The notes beneath the pieces were generated by a model that saw only the letters and a program-made list of their open reading frames with translations, was not told the DNA's origin and made no database searches. From Maylandia zebra (taxonomy: Eukaryota > Chordata > Actinopteri > Cichliformes > Cichlidae), in NCBI RefSeq assembly GCF_041146795.1, contig NC_135185.1, forward strand, positions 26,533,529-26,597,528: a DNA stretch of 64,000 nt, written 5' to 3'. Both the position numbers and the translations under genes were made by a program. This document shows, piece after piece, positions 1 to 13,185 of the stretch; the stretch's first letter is position 1; each line of letters begins with the position of its first letter.

Positions 1-3000
1 TGCAGACTTTGCTATCTGGCCGCTACTGAAATCGGTGTTTGGACGTTTAATAACTGCATCAGCTTTGTTAAGTCTAAATGCACGTCTATTTCTAGCACTA
101 ATTCTAAGCTTCTGCATTTCTGCCTTTGACAAGCGATGGACTTTTTCATAGTGAATTCTCAACCCTGTCGTTCTTGTAAATGTTTTTGGACAGATCTGAC
201 AAGGATATGGTGACAGTTTGGATGGCGTTCTTTTTAGTTCATCTATCATCTCATTAGTATAATCGTGCATTTTACTCAAGTGTTTGAATAATGCTTCCTT
301 TGTCATGAACGAGTACTCACAATCCTCCTGGTCACATTTGAAAGGTTTAGGTATCTTTTCAGTGGGCTTGTCGTCACTTTTACTCAGTGTTTTGTTCTTT
401 TCAATAACAGGGGCTGGATCACAATGACTAACACTTTGCTCTGTGGACATTGCACTCCGCATCTTCTGTTGAGCAGCCTCGATCAAATCCAACCTTTGAA
501 AGGCATGTGACATTTCCATCAGGTGATCCTCCTGATAAGGTACATCAAGAGCTGGATTAGCCAAATCTACTGCCTTCTCTTGCTGGATTTCAGTGGAAAC
601 TGAGAAGGAGTTTGGATAGTCCATGATATTTGTATTCTGGGGCTCCTGTTTCAACACCACGGACGAGGTCAAAGTGGTCAAGCTACAAGATTCCTGTGAG
701 AAGTCACCATTTGGCATGTTATATATTGCTCCATTAGTGTCAGGGACATGAGGATCATTGAGGAAATCAAGAAATGATGTTGGGAGATCAGCTGTCAGGT
801 CGATTTCATCTAAAGGTCTGCACTGTGAGCGTTTAGACAGGTGACCACCAAGAGATTTGGTGCTTGTAAACTCTCTAAAACATCTCCTGCAGATGACCTT
901 GCCATCCTTGATGATTGCGGGCCATTTGGTACGCTTGCTCAGCCTGCTGCGTTTTCCTTTCTGCACATCTGGGTCACTTGCCTTTTCATCTGAGGGGTTT
1001 GTCTCACAGTCGGCATTGGCACAGTCCTCATCGTAAGGGAAATCAGTGTGAATCACGTTGTGTGGGCTGAGCATGCCATCCACAGAGTTGTCTATCTGAT
1101 CATAACCGTGAGGTGCCATACTCTCCGGTTCAGTTATTTCACTTGTAGATTTTATTGGCGCTGGAGCCTCTGGGGTTAAACATTTCATTGGAATATCAAC
1201 TGATGAGCATTGAGTGAGACAAGAGTTTTCACTCTGAGCATATGGTGTGTGGTAGCTTCCGTCAGGGAGGCTGTCAATAGTTGAGATACTGTTTCCATTA
1301 TCCAGCTGTCCTGTCATACTTGCACTGCTTTTTCTCACATCTACATTGTCTCCTGCACCCTCAGGATGCATGAGTCCATACTGATGTCCTCCGTTATGCA
1401 TTTGGCCTCCATTGTCAAGCATCAGAGAACTCGACACATACTGAGACATTAAACTTGAATCTGAAGGAGCGTTTGACATAGTGGGAGCGTGCATAGCTGC
1501 TACTGAGTGATCTCTATCAGATGGGAGAGACGATGTGGCTTGATAGGGGTCTGCCTGCCAGTGAGGATAGTTGCGGGGTGGGTACTCGTTCATGTTAAAG
1601 GCATCTGGATAGCAGTTATTCATAGGAGGTGAAGACCAAGACTGAGACATGTCTGACTGCATCATTCCGCTGGAATTGTTTGGGCTTCCCCAGGATGAGT
1701 ACACCGTGGGGTTTATCATTGGAGTGATAGGCACAGGCTCCATCGATCCAGGGTAACACTGGGCGGGAGAGCTTGAGCATCCCATTAGGTAATCCATCTG
1801 CTGCATCCCAGGTTTGTTGCATAGTATTCCTGGCTGGTTTGGAGGCTTGGCACCTGGGTTCTGAGGTTGACTTTGTGACGCTGGTCCACTGGGTGTCTTT
1901 TTTGCAGTAATTTTGGCCACTTTGCTATATTTTTTCGCCAATTTCCAATCTTCGAATATCTCAGGGTGTTGCTTCTTCACATGCCTAGACAAACTTTTGT
2001 TTGTACTGTATGCCCTTGTGCAATCATTAAATGGGCAGCAATGCAGGTTCTCTTCACTTCCAGCAGTAGCTGCAGGTGTGCTAGTAGGATATCCTTGAAG
2101 CGAAGAAGGAATTTCTGTCTTGATTTGAGCAGGAGAAATTATTTGTGGAGTTGCTTTCTGAAACTCATTGCCTGGTACATTATTAGTCCCACTGACAGTT
2201 ACTTCCTGTTGACCTGGCAAAGGATCTGTATTACTTGGGACAGGATACACTGGAGGAACAGTACCTTGCACAGCCACATTTTGGTGGGCATGTGGAGCTT
2301 GTGGTGGTTGAGTGGCATCAACTGGTGCTGGAGTGGGATTGGTCAGTGGAGTGTAGCATTTCTCTGGTTCTTTTATCTCAGGATGTCCAATTGAATTCAG
2401 CATATTTTCGACTGAGTGTTTCACTTTCAGGGGACCGGGGGCTGGCGATGTGCATGGTGATGCACTGGCATCTGATGCTTCCTTCATATGTATATCTGTA
2501 TTAATCCCTTCAAAGCATACAGCAGCAGAACATGTGTCTTGTTGGGTTGGGGTGCTCTCTTGTGGTGGTGGTGGCTGCACTTTTGCATCGGATGGGGGGA
2601 GCTGATTTGCGTTGTTAAAACTGTTCGCTGCATCATTGTTGTGATTCTCTTGGTGGGACAAGAACTGAGACTGTGAGTAGAAGATTTTTCCACAGTTGTC
2701 CGTTTGGCAGGTGTAGGTAAGGTAATGCTGAGCCTCATGATCATACAGCAGGTAGGCCTCGCTGAAAACTTCGCCACAGTTAGGAAACATGCACTGGGCC
2801 TTAAATTCTGGGTGTATTTTTCTATGCATGAGGAGCTCCGAATTCGAATTAAAGCTGGCCTTGCAATTCAGCTGTATGCATATATATGGTCGGGTGCCAC
2901 AGTGCATCTGCAGGTGATCATTGAGGTGTCTGACATTAACAAACTGCCTCCTGCAGTACTGGCAAACCACTTTCTGCTTTTGTATTTCTAAAAACCTCAT

Positions 3001-6000
3001 GGCCTCTTCGTCGTTCTTGTGAGATCTGACATGAGCCATGAGGTTACGGAAAAACTTGAAAGCTTTAGTGCAGTTTTTCACAGGGCAGAAACAGTCTTGG
3101 CTTATCTGTGTGTCAGATGTAGTTTGTTCTATCTTAACAGGGGGTCCCAGCTGTTGTCCAATTTGAGATTCAATTTTAACAGGACTAGTGTTTGTCTTGG
3201 CAGCAACTTTTGAAATTTTTGATGGACTTTTAGGGGACTGAGGTGGTTTGGTTACTTTTCTTGCAGCTTTCATTGCAGCTAATCTCTCTTTGCAAGACTG
3301 CTTTACATGTGTTGCTACGTGTGGTTCTAAAATCTCCCTAGTTTCAAAACTGTCAGCGCATATTGGACAAAGATACATTCCGTCTTTGAAATGCTTCTGA
3401 GCGTGACGAACAATTCTGTGACCTAAGAACTCCTTGTCACACAAAACACAATACTGCATGTAAGCTCGCCAATTTCTGAATCGGGCAGACACAAAACCCT
3501 GCTCCCGCAGTTTTTTAGCCTCTCTATTTTTTTCTCTTTCATCTGTGATTTCATTGAGTTCATTTGTAGTGGTTAGCAGGAAATCCTCCAGGTCTTTGTA
3601 TTCAGGGAGTTTGCCAAGTGCACTTTCCACCTCTTGTTCATCTGTGTCATTGAGTGTGTCAATAGAAGAGACAATAGCTGCCTCCTCGCCCATCAGTGCC
3701 AAGCAGTTGCGTTTCAATGTTTTCCAGTCCCAGAACTCCGGATCAAAAGGCCACTGTGTCTTCAAGGCCAGCAGTAACTCGCAGCGTAAAGAATTGGGCA
3801 CTGGTAGACTCCCGTCCTCCTCAGGTTTTTGGTCAGGTTCATTGTACAGTGATTCCACAGCATAATATGAGTCAACCGTAGGCTGGAGTAGGAACTCTGT
3901 GAGCTGGCATGCACGCTTAACTTCTAGATCAGTTGGCAAGAGGCAGGAAATAGTCTTGCAGATGGTAGACTTGCTATCTTTATGGTCACTGGAGGTCATT
4001 TTCAGAGCTTGAATGCACATTTCTACGCACACTGGAAGCCCCACCTCCCCAACCTATGAAAATAGAAAAACATAAAGGCCAACGATTTTATTTTAAAGCC
4101 TTATATGTCTATGTCTGTTCTTGCATTAACGGTAAACGCATAAGACTATTTTCCTTACCTCGTTTTGGATTACTTTGATGAGAAACAGAATGTGACAGAC
4201 ACTTCTGCAGAGAAGAGCCATCTCTTTGCTGCGGCTCAGAAAGGAATCAGCAGACGACTCTAATCGCATGAGCAGTTTACTCCAGAACAAAGTCAGTTCC
4301 CTGAAAAAGTTCACAAACGGAACTGTTCAAGGTTTTGAACTGAAAGAGTGCGTAAACTTTTACACAAATTAGGCTGTGTCTGCACTGATGGAACCAATAT
4401 GTTGAATTTATACTTTGTAGCATCCTTCATTTATTCACATTTGGCCAATCTATAAGCTGCATCTATAATAATGATTAACGATAAAAAGAATTGCACTTAC
4501 GATATAAAGCATGCATGTTTAGCCTACTGCTGTTCCATGACTGTGCAACTCTTTTGTTCTTTGCAAATGTCTGAAACATATAGCAACTCTTACCAGGCAC
4601 AGTAAACATCTCCTTGGAGAAGCTGTCTTTTGAGAAAGGAAGTACACATGCAGAGAGCGCCTTTCTCATCTCCCTCAGACTCCAGGTTGCAGATCATTTC
4701 AAGGGCATCCTTACAGTCTATTGATGCAATCTATTAGAGAAAACAGATCAAATAAAAAATCAGTTCAAATGAAATCCAGTTGCAGTATCAGTCAATTTCA
4801 GATATCAGGAAACTTCTAAACAAACAAAGGGTCAATTTGATTGATTCAACTTCAGTACAGTTTAAGAAAGGCACAGTCCGTTTGTCCGTTTCAAAAAAGC
4901 ATCTAACAACAAATGTGGTTTTAATAACAATACCATATTACGAGGGCTCTAAAACATTTAAGTGGCCACAAACCCTGCTGAAATATTATTTTTAATCAAG
5001 TAAAATAGTTTATTTTAAAATAATGTTTAAAATAATGTTTTCATACCTCTTCCATTAGCTGTTCCTGACTTTTTGTCATACAAATGCAAAGCAAATAGGT
5101 CTGTTTGAAGTTCCCTTTTCCTTCATATCCCGGATACTCTGAGCACATCTTTGCAAGGACAGCTGCTTTATTAATACTGTCCACTTTGATAAGATGTTTT
5201 ATCCGCATGTTGAGAAGCGTGGGACCTTCGAGCTCAAGAAATTCATGGACTGAGGAGGAGAAAGAAGAAAGTTGAGAAACTGGTCATGAGAGAGAATTCA
5301 GTCAGAAAGTTTACTATTATACACAGCGAGAGTTATTTCCTAGAATTACAGCTGTAAAAGTCAGCGCGGTGCGTTGGCAAGCCTAGACGTATAAAAAAAG
5401 AAGACTAACCTTGCTCAGTTTGAGGAATTTGATTGGACAGGATGCTGCTTAATGTGGTGTTGGCCCAGACGCCGTCCTGCTGTGCCAGTACTGAGAGCAG
5501 GCAGAGCTGTGTGCTCCCACTTTCTTGCAAAAGGCCGTGTGCCAACTGTAACAGAAGACGCACAACTATGTAATGATTACATTGCTAAAACTTCAGTCAG
5601 TCGTGCTTTGAAATTTCATTTTTCATTTCACTCATGCCTGAAATATTTGCTATGGCGATGTTACGATAGTCAATTATTGAAGTGATATATGTATTCTTTA
5701 CACATAATAAATCCTCAGTGCAGTATTTTACCACATATCATTTTACATATCCTTTAAGTAAACTAAACCAAATGTTTTCTAATAACTAAGTAACTTCTCA
5801 TTGCTTATCACTGAAATGATAAGAAAAAATGATAAGAAAAGTATCTACAAGTAGCTCTGCAGATACTGACCTTCATGGAGGACTGGAACTCCTCCCATAA
5901 GGCACCAGGGACATGCTGGGGCAATAAGAGCAGCAGCTCTGCACAGCTCCTGTGAATCCAACACAGCAATTTGTTAAAGCCAGATGTAGGTCAAGGATGT

Positions 6001-9000
6001 GCACACAATCCGTAAAATGGGGATAACCATACAAGAATAGCTTTTTGCAGGGTGTGAGTGTAAAGTCAGTTTGGCATTTTGCAAATATAAAGCTGAGGAA
6101 CATTTTTAATTTTACTGCGCAGCTGCTTGTCCAAAGAAACATATTAATACCATTCATACACTCATGTTGTTCATATTAACAAAATGTTGCAACTAAAGGA
6201 ACAAAGGAGTTCCTGTGGTAGTTGTATTTAAACCTTGGAGTGCAAAGACGGTGACCAGATGAGAAGTAGCTCTGGAAAGAGCATATAAGATGGGTAGAGA
6301 GTGCATTGCTCTGCTTAACATCTAGAATATATATATCTGTGTGTGCACGCGTGGTGTTATTTTTGTTATTTTACTTCCCTACTGCATCATGCATGATACA
6401 AAATCAGCGACAGAATGCAAATTAATCTGGCTGATTTCTCCTCTCTCTTAACCTTTTAAAACTGGTCGGAGTAGGCACGCTCCGTTTTGCGTAACTATTT
6501 TTAAATCCCTGTAGAACTGGAACCACGTAAGCTAGCATGATAATTTTTTTTGCATATCAAACCGGAGGCGTTGTACTTACATCTTATGCCACCAGCTTGC
6601 CCTAGGTCATGGTTTCCTTCCACATATAGCTTTGCAAAAATTGCATAAAAAGCACTTGCAGCATCAAAAACATAATATTCCAGAAACACGCTTTGCCGAT
6701 CCGATTACCTGTTCAAAACACTTCCTACATTGGAATAGACTCTCAGCACGAACTATCGCATGTCCACCATTACTTGCCCGAAACTGTAAGTGACGTCATT
6801 TTCATGGAAAATGTAGGGGTTTTTTTGTTTTTTGTTTTTTTTACCTTCGGGGCTGTATAAGCCTATACTGGTGTTTTTAAAAGTTATGTTTGACTTTATG
6901 CTTTTCTGAATAGTTTCTGAGATGCTTAGAACTCAAATTGCACTGCTGGAAATAGGTTTTTTTTGATGCACATGCTGGTTTGTTTTTGCAAATTTGGATT
7001 ATAATATTTATTTTTGCTGCAGTATATAGAAATTGGTGTATCTCAAAAATAAAACTATGAAGACACTCAAAATAAATTTCCTGTTGTTGGAAACTATTTT
7101 CTGGAACTTTTTTGTATTTACAGTTTTGAGGGATAAACCTCTGAAATTTCTCTAACTAGAAATATATGTAAAAAAACCAAACATTTTTGTTGTAGTTTAT
7201 TGCACTTTTTTGAAATTTATGTAGTTACTATGCACTTAATGCATACATATTATTACAATTTGGGCTATAATGGTTGTATTGATGTATAGCAACTTGAAAT
7301 GCTCCCAAAAATGGCACTACAACATGTAAACGTGTAAAGATAAGCTCTGGCGGACTTGGTTCTATGGTAGGTCTTAAAGAGTTAAATTGCGGTACAATTT
7401 ATATAAACTCATTTGACTCACGGGTGTATATATTGAGTTTTAAAACATTTGCTGCAGTTCATTTTTTTGTTTAGCTCCATATCATCAACTCAAACTATTT
7501 CTTTCATTATTAGAGACAGTAGTGAATTGAATTTTTGTAATGTCCTTTATGGGCATAATATATGGTCCAATTTTGATATATTTCCATTCTGATACCAGTG
7601 TTTGTTTTTATTTGCTAACATTTCAGTTATCTAGATGTTTCCTGCTGTCATACAGTATTATCCCATCTTATTTGAGATGCCACTTGTAAACACTGGTGTC
7701 TAGTCACTTTTGGGTTTGTTGGAAGGGTAATTGTGAAATCATTGTTGTTTAGAGAAACCAAAATGTATTATCTCTTATTGTGAGAGTAGTTGGAGATCAC
7801 TTTAGGGTGAATTATATACTAATTCACCTAAAATAAGGTAGGACCAAGACAGATTCAGTGAATGCATGATAAAACATCAGTATATCCAACCATCCTGTGA
7901 ATGGAATACTTTTTCTGCACCTTTCCACACAGGTAAAATGCATATCCCACAACTGCCTATTACCAATAATTAGGCACTGATCATTACTTGAGAAACATGA
8001 CTAATCGGGTCACTGTCAAGTGAGTTAGTGGCCGCCCACTTTGTGGTCAAAAAGCATTTACAATTACAATAAAGGTGGTAATAGGCCTTTATAGTATACT
8101 GCTGAATGTCCTGATCCCTGTGCAAATTCATCAGTGCAGTTGAGTTTAGCTGTGAGCAAAATCGAGGTCTAAGTCACGATATGTCCTAACCTCAACCCTT
8201 TGCTGCTTGCCTGCAACAGCCATTGCAGGCCTATATCCCAAATAGCTATTGAGATGATGAAAATATAACACTAAATGTGATTCAGAATATCTTTTCTTTT
8301 ATATTTATTATTTTACGTACTTTAATGGTATCATTACCACATCATAGAATATCTAAAAAGCTTCTGTGCTACTCATAGTAAGATGTGTTCACAACATAGA
8401 CGACATAGGCATGGTTATTTTGCTGGCTTCAATCTATTTTTATGGTGTGGGACTTATATGCATCAGACTGTCAATAAAATCCTGTAAAGCTGTACTGTTA
8501 GGATTAAAAACTGGTGTATAGTTTGAAATCCAAACTTTAGACACAAGTTGAAAGGGAGGCTTTGTCTTGCTGCTTGATCATCGTAAATCGGTAGCGTGAT
8601 TTCGACACATCGGTACGTCTGTTCACTCCAGAGGCATAATGATGTGTTCTGGATTATTCAAATACATCTTATGACTAAGAACTAATGTACATTCTTGGTG
8701 TTGATAACTATTGTCTCTGACTTCATTTTGCGTACACGTTGCATCCTCCTCTGTAAATCATCCCAAATCTGTGGCTCCCTGAGAGATCCCCTCCACTTCC
8801 ACTCTGCATTACAGCCTCAAGGACTTTGTTTTCATAAGAGCACACCCTGCAAATAGCTAAGTGGCTCCTGTAGACTGTTTATAGAGTATTTGAAAACTTT
8901 TCATGCAAGTTTCCTCTGAGATTTGGGTGTGTTTTGTTTATTTTTACTGTCACATATTATTCCTCTTTCCAAATGCCCAAAGGGATTAAATTCTCTCTTA

Positions 9001-11159
9001 AAACAAACCAGTAGAACTAGAACTACTCATCACCACTTTAATCTTTGGACTTAATGCACTCTTGTGTTTATGTTATTAATATCTATCACACATTTGCACT
9101 GACACTGAATTCATTTTCTACTCACAGTGACAACTTTTCAAGTAGGAGTGGCACATTTTCACATTCGGAGGAGAGACAGGAGGCAGCCTTAGCAAAGCAG
9201 AGGATGGCCACGGTGTAAACCTCCAGCAAGGGCAGTGGATCTTCATCCGTTTTCCAACGACTGGCATGTTCCACCAAGACCTTAGAAAAGAAAACAAAGA
9301 CTTCAGTTAAAATAGGGCACTGAATGACAACTTACAAGCTTCTGTGCACAAATAGTCAAAAAGTTGTGCGGAATATTATCTGTTTTAGGCTTCTCGACTT
9401 TCAAGATTTTCTGCTTTTCTACATTTTTATGTCAATCTGAAACTCTCGGGGTGATGGATATAATAACCACAGTAACAATTTTTAACTTCCTGCTTTTGTG
9501 ACTCCTCTTCACTGAAAGACTATCTAATAAAGATGAAAAAGCCAGAGAAATGTGGCTTTACTGGTAAAGAAATATGTTGGGAACCCAGTAAGAACGTTGA
9601 GACAAAATTTGCTCATTCCTCTTTACGGGAACCGCTTTCAATGATGTAAAACTTGCTGCTATCAGTGTAAATTAAGCTACAGATTTCTGATTATCGCTTA
9701 CATTTAAGAGACAGCTACCTTTAATAAGCCAAAAAGCCATGCCATCAGGACAATCAATATTAAATGTTATGTTTAATACCATGACATACTTATTACACAT
9801 TTAAGTTAAGGAGTAGTATCCTAAGCCATTAAAAATAATCTAGTGTGTGCAAAAAAAAAGTATTTTTTTTATCCTTTTTTATACAAATTCAGCAAATCTA
9901 AAACCTAAATTTAATCCATAAAACTTTATTTCTTTAACACACTGCTCGCATAAAAACGCTTATCATGCTCAGTGAGTGTATTATCCCTGCAGCTACACGC
10001 TTTTAAATACATTCCTGCCCCGACTAAAAGTGCATTCAGTCCCAGACTCTCCCTTTTTTTCCCTCTCACATAACTTTTAAGTTGAATGAATTCTTCAGAG
10101 CCGGTTAGAGATGCACTGGGTCAAATTTAAAATCTCACACCAATTTGGTGCCATGAAAATAATCTACGTTGTGTCGCAGGAAAATGGAGAAATCGCATAA
10201 TGTGCATCTATGTGGTCATGGCTAATTAATGAGACGGATACTGGAGTCGGTGACCACTAGAACACTTTCTCCTTCAAATCACTGCTCAGCCAGCTGCAGG
10301 CTAATCGGTTGCTTTTACAATGACATCAGTTGAACATCTCGTGCTGGCATAGATAAAAGCGTTGTAATAAACATATGCGCTGATGTGGTTAGCTGGATTG
10401 ATTAGTGCAAAAGGCCCGGGCTAGCACACTGGGGGAAAAATCACTGCCCTTTCCGTACAAAAAAAAAAAAAAAAAACAGCTTCACAAAAAGTAACCTAAA
10501 TACACACCAAGCTAAAATCCCCACAAGCATGGGTGCAGTCTTGCAGCGCTTACACTGTGTTTTTTTATTACCTTTAACAAGTATAAATAGCGGTGCACAT
10601 GAATGCAACCGCTCAGGAAAATCTCGCTAACACAGCTATCCGTTTTTGCACAGCATGACCACTGCACAGACAGGGGGACCCTGCATACCAGCTAGCAACA
10701 TTCATTTGCTATTAGCTATCTGGCCTGGAAAATACGTGTAATTAATGCAGCGCGGGCACGCGATGGCGTGGCTTCTCGCCGCGTGGATGGTCAGACTTTG
10801 CAAATAAGTGCATGCCGCATACGAACATCACTGGTAAACCTGGGGGAAAACACTGAGGAGGTTTTTTCCCCATCTTGAAATGTGAGGGAGCTAGCTAGGC
10901 TGCTAACCCCTTAGCTACATTGTTATAGCAAACGTAGACGCGCATCCTCGGCCAGGAAACCAGAGGGGCTGCAGGCAGCCCGGGATGAGCAGCAGGATAA
11001 CGAGCTAACCTGGCAAAACTCCTGGCAGAAATGCAAGGAGGCTTCCAACGGGGGCTGAGAACTTTCTTTCAAAGCTGTGGTCAACGCTTGGAACCGCTCT
11101 CGGAGCTCCTCGATAGCTTTCCGTGTATCATATTCCTTCTCTGTCTCCCCCTCCGCCAT
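1..11159 (-). CDS. znf292: Zinc finger protein 292 (partial: C-terminal part lies beyond the left edge)
   Basis: Coding exons on the minus strand are 11159-11010, 9280-9126, 5949-5871, 5545-5410, 5249-5047, 4730-4594, 4300-4159 and 4053 to beyond 1. All internal junctions are GT-AG and phases agree (1002 nt before the last exon). The window holds 334 codons from exons 1-7 plus 1351 codons of the giant exon 8, about 1685 residues. The first exon begins MAEGETEKEYDTRKAIEELR, and ATG 11159 matches the N-terminus expected of the family. Exons 2-7 encode the helical N-terminal region, for example DCKDALEMICNLESEGDEK and the ELTLFWSKL block. Exon 8 carries about a dozen C2H2 fingers, including CVLCDKEFLGHRIVRHAQKH, CQYCRRQFVNVRHLNDHLQMH and CRRCFREFTSTKSLGGHLSK. 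These are separated by long low-complexity Pro/Ser/Asn linkers. The family is a nuclear DNA-binding transcription regulator linked in humans to neurodevelopment. Seven coding exons before one huge terminal exon is the family's arrangement. I recall several hundred further residues in orthologues, which would lie left of base 1. Confidence 0.95.
5950..9125. other. znf292 intron 2 (3.2 kb)
   Basis: AT-rich intron between coding exons 2 and 3 of znf292. No open frame or RNA gene could be recognised. The only structured segment is the possible TTAA-flanked element at 6448-7385. The remainder, 7386-9125, shows nothing I can name. Confidence 0.6.
6448..7385. mobile_element. Possible piggyBac-type (TTAA-flanked) non-autonomous element
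   Basis: A TTAA at 6448-6451 is followed by CCTTTTAAAAC. At the other side GTCTTAAAGAG precedes TTAA at 7382-7385. Read inward, the two ends are TTAACCTTTTAAAAC and TTAACTCTTTAAGAC, an imperfect inverted repeat bounded by TTAA, as in piggyBac-type elements. No transposase frame is visible in the roughly 930 bp interior. A perfect CRE octamer TGACGTCA lies inside at 6791-6798. TTAA is common in AT-rich DNA, so the boundaries are tentative. Confidence 0.4.
9281..11009. other. znf292 intron 1 (1.7 kb)
   Basis: First intron of znf292, on the 3' side of the ATG exon. It contains simple A/T runs, including a long A run near 10460, and no recognisable coding or repeat structure. Confidence 0.6.
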
Positions 11160-11290
11160 CTTCACAACAATCACGACCGCGTACGCACAGATGTTACGCT
11201 GACAGACTTGCACACGCACGCGCACGCAGGGGGAGGGGAGCGTGTACTGTTATAAGCTCAACATAACCCCGATGTCAACAAAGCATCCAC
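11160..11290 (-). promoter_or_regulatory. znf292 5' UTR / promoter-proximal region
   Basis: Immediately upstream of ATG 11159 on the minus strand. The stretch is richer in G+C and CpG than its surroundings, with alternating CGCACGCGCACGC-type sequence around 11213-11227 that resembles NRF1-type sites. No TATA box is evident, as expected for a housekeeping CpG promoter. The start site cannot be placed from sequence alone. Confidence 0.35.
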
Positions 11291-12288
11291 AACCTTACGC
11301 ATAAAATCACACTGTGCACACGAGCTGTGGGTCACATATATGCTGACGCGGTAACCTCAGAGTGATTGATGTGGGTTACCATCAACACTGCATAGTAGGG
11401 TACAAGACATAAAAAGATACCGCAGGCAGGCTGTGACATCGAGGCGTGAACCAGCCATCTCCTAAAATAACACAAATCTGTGTGCAAAATGATTTTAGTC
11501 TACTCCCAGTGTCCCCACGCAAACCTTATGTATCTTCCAGGTATGAATCCTGAGAATGTGCCCCTGGGTCTGCTGCAGAAAAAGGCCTGATTCAGTGTCG
11601 CATGCTAAGAGTCACTCCAGCAGGCCAGATGTTAGAGGTAAATCAGATTAATACTCGAGGTACATCTGTGCAGCCCGAGGGAAAAAAGGATACCAGGGTA
11701 TATTTCATAAATCTACAATTCATGTTACACCAAATGAGCATTTGAATTCAAATTGAACTCTTCTACCTGCACCCATGCTCAGAGCAGCACATCAGAATAA
11801 ACCTTTCTAACATTAACGAACAGACTCGGTGCTCTAGTTTGTTACCTGGACCAGCAGGAAACATGTTACTCAGTGGTTATCAAGCTGGAGCCAGTTCAGC
11901 CAACTAGGAGAGCAAGATGAAGAGAAGCTAAAGTGGATGCGTATGTTTTTTTTTTCTTTTATAATAAATAAAGAAGAATGAGATTTCTGATGCTACTGAG
12001 CAGATGATACACACCTTTATTTCTGGGAAATTCAGCATGAATTCTTTTTTTATTGGTGAAAAGGTGTTGGGTGTGGGATGAGGGGCTTTGAATGAGGGGC
12101 AAGCCAGAAAAGAAAAATACAAAAACCACTGATGTAACTGTAACATGTTACCCTAAGCAAAGAATGAAGTGTTTTTATTATGTTTGTGTTTTATCATAAT
12201 GCCATAAAACATTTGAAAAAATATATCAGATAGGTTGATATGTTAGAAAACCCTTCACATTAAAGGTTTTTCATTTCTCTCAACAAAC
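11291..12288. other. Intergenic, znf292 to cga
   Basis: No open frame with coding character, no RNA gene and no recognisable repeat was seen in this stretch. Confidence 0.5.
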
Positions 12289-12529
12289 TGTTAGGTGTGG
12301 CTGTGTGCAGGCAGGAATAGGACCCAAGGTGCAGACTCCGGAGACAGACGTGAACTCAAAAAAGGCTTTAATTTAATACTCAAAATATAACAAAACTAAA
12401 AAAAACTCAACACAAACTTAAACTAGAGACATAAGCCATAAGACAGAACTCAAAGAAACCAAAAACTAGGAAGTATAAATAATATCAAAAACTCAAAAAC
12501 CCTGGGTCGACGACCCAGGCATCCTAACA
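12289..12529. mobile_element. Short TG...CA element with 5-bp target duplication (solo-LTR or TRIM-like)
   Basis: The 241-bp segment starts TGTTAGG and ends CCTAACA, so its termini are inverted TG...CA ends typical of LTRs. It is flanked by identical pentamers CAAAC at 12284-12288 and 12530-12534. The interior has an A-rich stretch downstream of GGACCCAAGGTGCAGAC, and a short perfect palindrome (CTGGGTCGACGACCCAG) near the right end. No protein is encoded. An LTR-type solo element or terminal-repeat miniature is the best fit. A different integrase-mobilised family cannot be excluded. Confidence 0.55.
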
Positions 12530-12965
12530 CAAACGTTAAAGTCGAAGTTACGGTACATCACCACCCATCCTAATAGCTCTCTTTAAATGAACGTTTAGTA
12601 TTAAAAATGACATCTTTATTAGGTGTCTGAGCTCATCCAAGTGTCATCAAACTGAAGTGGTTAAATCATCACTCTAATGACTTCTATCTTTCCTACGCTG
12701 ACTTAAAATTCAGCTATATTTCTATAATTTATTTGCCATTAAAGCACATTTTGGCTGTTAGTTCCTGAAAATGTTCTATTCTGTCGCCTTACTGACATTA
12801 GAGTGTCTCAGCCAGAAAGTCAGTTCTCACTTTTTAGTGAGGTGCAGTTTGTGTAAGAATGCACCTTTCTCCAAAGAAACACTCATGAAAACCTCCTTGT
12901 AACAAATCATTCTGCATGGATTTAAAAATAAGACTCATTCCTTAATCCAAGCTCTTGTTGCACAT

Positions 12966-12971
12966 TTTAAT
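12966..12971 (-). terminator. Possible cga polyadenylation signal (ATTAAA)
   Basis: The minus-strand hexamer ATTAAA lies about 215 nt downstream of the cga stop codon, a plausible 3' UTR length for this gene. It is a single common hexamer, so support is weak. Confidence 0.3.
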
Positions 12972-13185
12972 CGTTTTTCAAATCCACAATTTTTCAAATA
13001 CAAATAAGGCAAAAAAAAAAAAAAAAGTAGGTTAAAGAAACATCACAGCCACAGAATTACTGTGAAATATATTCTGGAAACACAAACACATGCATTTTAA
13101 AACAGAGTAAAGCGTGTGCATATTAAAAGAAACACAACATGTTTGCCAAGCCGAAGGATGCAGAGTGGTCCCCAGTCCCCATCTG

